Source of the DNA: an uncultured Streptococcus sp. | GTDB lineage: Bacteria > Bacillota > Bacilli > Lactobacillales > Streptococcaceae | Length of the DNA: 17,472 bases | Assembly (NCBI GenBank): GCA_905373305.1 | Contig: CAJPSM010000020.1 | Location: forward strand, 1-17,472 | Direction: 5' to 3' | Shown: positions 13,297-17,472 of the stretch, in pieces | Position numbering within the stretch: the stretch's first letter is position 1 | How the letters are laid out: every line of letters starts with the position of its first letter | Made by a program: the position numbers and the translations under genes | The notes under the pieces: generated by a model | Told to the model about the DNA's origin: nothing | Databases searched by the model: none | What the model saw: the letters and a program-made list of their open reading frames with translations, nothing else

Positions 13297-16200
13297 ATGA
13301 TTGCGCAGCTCGATACTAAGACTGTATACAGTTTTATGGAAAGTGTGGTTTCGATTGAAAAATATGTACATACAGCTAAAGAATATGGCTATTCTCACCT
13401 TGCTATCATGGATGTGGATAATCTCTATGGAGCCTATCACTTTTTGGAAGTGACTCGAAAATATGGAATCCAACCTTTAATTGGTCTTGAAATGACCTTA
13501 ATTATAGACGAGAAGGCGATTTCTTTCCGTTTTCTAGCCCTATCTACTAAAGGTTACCAAGAGTTGATGAAGTTATCCACTCTAAAAATGATTGGTCGAA
13601 AAAATTGGTCTGACTTTACCAGTCACCTTGAGGATATTGCTGTTATTGTTCCTTATTTTGATGGAATCGATCAGCTGGATTTAGACCATGATTATTTTAT
13701 TGGGGTAAGTCCTGATACTCCTCAAGAAGTCTTTACTAAACCCATTCTTCCACTGTATCAGGTCAACTCTTTTAAGAAAGAAGACATACAGGTTTTGCAA
13801 ATCTTGTCGGCAATCAAGGATAATGTCAGTCTGAGAGAAGTGGATGTGCATTCACAACAAGGAATCTTTCTACCAGCCTCAGACTTAGAAGCTCGATTTA
13901 AAAATCGCTTCCCTCAGGCACTTACCAATCTCCAAGGTGTGATAGAGAATGTTAGCTACCAACTTGATCCAAGTTTAAAACTCCCTCGCTTTAATCCGGA
14001 AAGACCAGCGGTAGAAGAACTTAGAGAGAGGGCTGAACAAGGGTTGACTGACAAGGGGTTAAGATCAGCTCTTTATCGAGAGCGGTTGAATGAAGAATTG
14101 GCTGTTATTCATGATATGGGCTTTGATGACTATTTTCTAGTTGTTTGGGATTTGTTGCGTTTTGGACGTTCCCAAGGCTACTATATGGGAATGGGGCGCG
14201 GTTCTGCTGTAGGTAGCTTGGTAGCCTACTCACTTGACATCACAGGGATTAATCCGGTTGAGAAAAACTTGATTTTCGAGCGCTTTTTAAATCGTGAGCG
14301 GTACACCATGCCTGATATTGATATTGATATTCCAGACCTTTATAGACCAGAGTTCATTCGTTATGTTCGTGATCGGTATGGTAGTCAACATGTGGCGCAG
14401 ATTGTCACTTATTCGACCTTTGGAGCAAAGCAAGCAATCCGTGATGTTTTCAAACGTTATGGTGTCCCTGAGTATGAATTAACAAATATTACGAAAAAAA
14501 TCAGTTTCCGAGATACGCTAACGACGGCCTATGAAAAGAATTTGCAATTTAGGCAGGTCATCAATAGCAAGATCGAATACCAAAAAGCCTTTGAAATTGC
14601 TCGAAAGATAGAAGGTTATCCTCGTCAGACCTCTATACATGCGGCTGGAGTCGTTATGAGTGACCAAGATTTGACGGACTATATTCCTCTAAAATATGGT
14701 GAGGATATGCTCATCACCCAGTATGATGCTCATGGTGTTGAAGCCAATGGACTTCTAAAAATGGATTTCCTCGGTTTACGTAACCTGACTTTCGTACAGA
14801 AAATGCAGGAATTGCTTGCGGAATCAGAGGGTGTTCATCTAAAAATCGAAGAGATTGATCTGGAAGACAAAGAAACCTTGGCCCTCTTTGCGGCTGGAAA
14901 TACGAAAGGTATTTTCCAATTCGAACAACCTGGTGCCATTCGATTGTTGAAACGAGTTCAGCCGCAAGTCTTTGAAGAAGTGGTAGCAACAACATCTCTA
15001 AACAGACCAGGTGCTAGTGATTATATCGATAATTTTGTGGCTCGCAAGCATGGTAAAGAAAAGGTGACGGTGCTGGATCCTGCCTTGGAGGACATCCTAT
15101 CATCAACCTATGGTATCATGCTCTATCAAGAGCAAGTCATGCAGGTAGCTCAGCGCTTTGGAGGATTCAGTCTTGGTAAAGCTGACATTCTCAGACGTGC
15201 CATGGGTAAGAAAAATGCCAAAGAGATGCATTTGATGAAGGAAGATTTTATCACAGGAGCTATGAAATTGGGGCATACAGAAGAAAAAGCCAACCAAGTT
15301 TTTGCAGTGATGGAAAAGTTTGCAGGCTATGGATTTAATAGATCCCACGCCTATGCCTATTCAGCTCTTGCTTTCCAACTTGCTTATTTTAAAACTCATT
15401 ATCCTGCTATTTTCTTTCAAGTTATGTTGAATTATTCAAGCAGTGATTACATTGTGGATGCTCTGCAGATGGGATTTCAAGTAGCACCTTTAGCAATCAA
15501 CAGCATTCCCTGTCATGATAAGATTGCCCAGGAGAAGATTTATCTTGGTTTGAAAGCCATTAAAGGAATGCCGAGAGATTTTTCCTATTGGATCATTGAA
15601 AATCGTCCTTTCTCAAGTATTGAAGATTTCGTCACACGTCTTCCTAAGAATTACAAGAAACTGTCGCTTTTGACTCCTTTGGTTGAACTGGGGCTCTTTG
15701 ATGAATTTGACAAGAACCGTCAGAAAATCCTAGTGAATTTGCCCAACCTATTTGTCTTTGTTGAAGAGTTGGGAGGACTATTTGCAGATGCAAACTATAG
15801 TTGGACTGAGGCTGATGATTTTACAGAAGCAGAGAAATTTTACAAGGAGCAGGAACTGATCGGGGTTGGTATCAGTGCTCATCCTTTACAAACACTTGCC
15901 AAACAAGCCATTTATCCAACGACACCCATTGCTACTCTCACTGAGGGGAGTCAAGCAACACTCCTAGTTGAAGTGCAAAAACTAAAAGTGATTCGAACCA
16001 AAAAAGGCGAGAGCATGGCCTTTCTACAGGTTCATGATAGTAAGTCTCGGATGGATGTAACTGTATTTTCAGACCAATATAGAAAATTTGCTTCCAATTT
16101 ATCCGAAGGGAAATTTTACTACATCAATGGCAAGGTTCAATCTCGAGATGGTCGTCTGCAAATGATTGCACAAGATTTGAAAGAAGCAGTCGCTGAACGA

Positions 16201-16398
16201 TTCTGGATTCAAGTTAAAAATCACGACTACGATAAAGAGATTTCAAATATTCTGGAACAATATAAAGGCCTAATTCCTGTCATTATCAGGTATGAAGAGG
16301 AACAAAAAACGGTTGTTTCCACACAACATTTTGTAAGAAAAGATTCTACTCTACAGGAAAAATTAGAGGGAATTGCTATGAAAACGATTTATCGCTAA
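13297..16398 (+). CDS. dnaE: DNA polymerase III alpha subunit DnaE
   Basis: This 1033-residue C-family polymerase is the DnaE of Firmicutes, which extends RNA primers on the lagging strand alongside PolC. An N-terminal PHP domain (about 1-200) is present but has lost its metal ligands: the usual H-x-H region reads QLDTK (4-8) and the T-D-H region reads MDV (38-40). The polymerase domain has GRGSAVGS (300-307), the catalytic aspartates D342 and D344 in MPDIDIDI, and the third, D490, in KMDFLGL. The C-terminal part contains helix-hairpin-helix-like and OB-fold regions (about 900-970). The ATG at 13297 has an ideal ribosome-binding site. It is divergent from pepX and followed by pfkA after 80 bases. 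It is shorter than Bacillus DnaE but typical for streptococci. Confidence 0.96.
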   Translation: MIAQLDTKTVYSFMESVVSIEKYVHTAKEYGYSHLAIMDVDNLYGAYHFLEVTRKYGIQPLIGLEMTLIIDEKAISFRFLALSTKGYQELMKLSTLKMIGRKNWSDFTSHLEDIAVIVPYFDGIDQLDLDHDYFIGVSPDTPQEVFTKPILPLYQVNSFKKEDIQVLQILSAIKDNVSLREVDVHSQQGIFLPASDLEARFKNRFPQALTNLQGVIENVSYQLDPSLKLPRFNPERPAVEELRERAEQGLTDKGLRSALYRERLNEELAVIHDMGFDDYFLVVWDLLRFGRSQGYYMGMGRGSAVGSLVAYSLDITGINPVEKNLIFERFLNRERYTMPDIDIDIPDLYRPEFIRYVRDRYGSQHVAQIVTYSTFGAKQAIRDVFKRYGVPEYELTNITKKISFRDTLTTAYEKNLQFRQVINSKIEYQKAFEIARKIEGYPRQTSIHAAGVVMSDQDLTDYIPLKYGEDMLITQYDAHGVEANGLLKMDFLGLRNLTFVQKMQELLAESEGVHLKIEEIDLEDKETLALFAAGNTKGIFQFEQPGAIRLLKRVQPQVFEEVVATTSLNRPGASDYIDNFVARKHGKEKVTVLDPALEDILSSTYGIMLYQEQVMQVAQRFGGFSLGKADILRRAMGKKNAKEMHLMKEDFITGAMKLGHTEEKANQVFAVMEKFAGYGFNRSHAYAYSALAFQLAYFKTHYPAIFFQVMLNYSSSDYIVDALQMGFQVAPLAINSIPCHDKIAQEKIYLGLKAIKGMPRDFSYWIIENRPFSSIEDFVTRLPKNYKKLSLLTPLVELGLFDEFDKNRQKILVNLPNLFVFVEELGGLFADANYSWTEADDFTEAEKFYKEQELIGVGISAHPLQTLAKQAIYPTTPIATLTEGSQATLLVEVQKLKVIRTKKGESMAFLQVHDSKSRMDVTVFSDQYRKFASNLSEGKFYYINGKVQSRDGRLQMIAQDLKEAVAERFWIQVKNHDYDKEISNILEQYKGLIPVIIRYEEEQKTVVSTQHFVRKDSTLQEKLEGIAMKTIYR

Positions 16399-16433
16399 AA
16401 ATACGAAAAATAGAAGAATTTTCAAATGAAATG

Positions 16434-16442
16434 TGGTATAAT
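16434..16442 (+). promoter_or_regulatory. pfkA: Extended -10 promoter of pfkA
   Basis: TGGTATAAT with a poor -35 region lies 36 bases before the pfkA ATG, with AAAAAGGAG (16461-16469) as the ribosome-binding site. The predicted leader is about 30 bases. There is no clear terminator after dnaE, so some dnaE readthrough is possible. Confidence 0.75.
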
Positions 16443-16478
16443 CAATAAGAATGTTAAAAGAAAAAGGAGCAAAACCAA

Positions 16479-17472
16479 ATGAAACGTATTGCTGTTTTGA
16501 CTAGTGGTGGAGATGCCCCTGGTATGAACGCTGCCATCCGTGCAGTAGTTCGTCAAGCAATCTCAGAAGGAATGGAAGTCTTTGGTATCTATGATGGATA
16601 CGCAGGGATGGTTGCCGGTGAAATCTATCCACTTGATGCTGCTTCAGTTGGAGACATCATTTCACGTGGTGGTACTTTCCTTCACTCTGCTCGTTACCCT
16701 GAGTTTGCACAACTTGAAGGTCAACTTAAAGGGATTGAGCAGTTGAAAAAACATGGAATCGAAGGTGTCGTTGTAATCGGTGGTGACGGTTCTTATCACG
16801 GAGCTATGCGCTTGACTGAGCATGGATTCCCTGCTATCGGACTTCCAGGTACAATCGATAACGATATCGTAGGTACTGACTTCACAATCGGATTTGATAC
16901 TGCAGTTACTACTGCAATGGATGCAATCGATAAGATTCGTGATACATCATCAAGTCACCGTCGTACTTTCGTTGTTGAAGTAATGGGACGTAATGCTGGT
17001 GATATCGCACTTTGGGCAGGTATTGCAACAGGTGCTGATGAAATCATTATCCCTGAAGAAGGCTTCAAGATGGAAGATATCGTAGCTAGTATCAAAGCTG
17101 GTTATGAATGCGGTAAAAAACACAACATCATTGTTTTGGCTGAGGGAGTTATGTCTGCCGATGAGTTTGGTAAGAAACTCAAGGAAGCTGGAGACACTAG
17201 TGACCTTCGTGTAACTGAACTTGGTCACATCCAACGTGGTGGTTCACCAACTGCGCGTGACCGCGTCTTGGCGTCACGCTTGGGAGCACATGCTGTTAAA
17301 CTTCTCAAACAAGGAATCGGTGGTGTTGCTGTTGGTATCCGTAATGAGAAAATGGTTGAAAATCCAATTCTTGGTACAGCAGAAGAAGGAGCCTTGTTCA
17401 GCCTAACAGCTGATGGCAAAATCGTTGTTAACAACCCTCACAAAGCTGACCTTGAACTTGCTAGCTTGAACA
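16479..17472 (+). CDS. pfkA: ATP-dependent 6-phosphofructokinase PfkA (3' end cut by window)
   Basis: PfkA phosphorylates fructose 6-phosphate to fructose 1,6-bisphosphate, the committed step of glycolysis. About 331 codons are present with no stop; the bacterial enzyme is usually about 320-337 residues, so only a few codons are missing. Visible motifs are the ATP-binding GGDAPGMN (10-17), the Mg-ATP loop GGDGS (101-105), the catalytic GTIDND (124-129, with D127 as the general base), the fructose-6-phosphate residues R162 and EVMGR (167-171), and GHIQRGGSPTARDR near residue 248. The ATG at 16479 has AAAGGAG 9 bases upstream. In streptococci pyruvate kinase normally follows; it would lie outside the window. 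Codon use is strongly biased, as expected for a highly expressed gene. Confidence 0.97.
   Translation, partial: MKRIAVLTSGGDAPGMNAAIRAVVRQAISEGMEVFGIYDGYAGMVAGEIYPLDAASVGDIISRGGTFLHSARYPEFAQLEGQLKGIEQLKKHGIEGVVVIGGDGSYHGAMRLTEHGFPAIGLPGTIDNDIVGTDFTIGFDTAVTTAMDAIDKIRDTSSSHRRTFVVEVMGRNAGDIALWAGIATGADEIIIPEEGFKMEDIVASIKAGYECGKKHNIIVLAEGVMSADEFGKKLKEAGDTSDLRVTELGHIQRGGSPTARDRVLASRLGAHAVKLLKQGIGGVAVGIRNEKMVENPILGTAEEGALFSLTADGKIVVNNPHKADLELASLN

Noticed and set aside
16417..16432. CodY-like sequence AATTTTCAAATG before pfkA
   Set aside because: Only the left half resembles the consensus; about five mismatches occur over 15 bases.
1..17472. CRISPR array, mobile element, prophage, tRNA or rRNA
   Set aside because: No spaced direct repeats, transposase or integrase motifs, terminal inverted repeats or cloverleaf-like segments were seen; gene spacing is tight throughout.

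Overview
The window is ordinary low-GC Firmicute chromosome. The protein sequences and gene content (RpoD of 369 residues, the CpoA-type glycosyltransferase pair, PepX with the lactic-acid-bacterial catalytic residues, a DnaE of 1033 residues followed by PfkA) point to Streptococcus, most likely the mitis/oralis/pneumoniae group. This rests on recalled family sequences, not on a search. Almost every base is accounted for by housekeeping genes, and I see no phage, insertion sequence, CRISPR, tRNA or rRNA.

Layout. (1) 1-2367: the end of a tryptophan-type ABC importer operon, with a solute-binding protein (5' end outside the window), a permease and an ATPase; a hairpin with a T-run lies between the first two genes and a strong terminator follows the third. 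(2) 2496-5778: a macromolecular-synthesis operon, dnaG (primase), rpoD (primary sigma factor) and a DUF59/MIP18-type iron-sulfur assembly protein. (3) 5873-8649: a membrane-glycolipid operon, with two GT-B glycosyltransferases (cpoA and a lafA-like gene) followed by two small membrane proteins, a PspC-domain protein and a 44-residue DUF4044-type protein. (4) 8721-10214: obgE and a 57-residue conserved hypothetical gene, ending at a terminator that faces the convergent minus-strand pair. (5) 13030-10270, minus strand: pepX then argR. (6) 13257-17472, plus strand: dnaE and pfkA, the latter cut by the window end a few codons before its expected stop.

Functionally, the window joins amino-acid supply (importer, PepX, ArgR), replication and transcription initiation (DnaG, DnaE, RpoD), ribosome-associated GTPase control (ObgE), membrane glycolipid synthesis and glycolysis (PfkA). 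From memory, blocks 1-4 and blocks 5-6 are far apart in the pneumococcal reference TIGR4 (about SP_1069-SP_1080 and SP_0893-SP_0896), so the convergent obgE/argR junction near 10.25 kb looks like a species-level gene-order difference.

I did not find a convincing undescribed system. The best second-look items are regulatory: an apparently leaderless start of cpoA, a hairpin attenuator and a five-codon upstream ORF in the ABC operon, a perfect palindrome at the pepX promoter, one identical extended -10 element at three promoters, and two tiny membrane proteins carried with the glycolipid genes.
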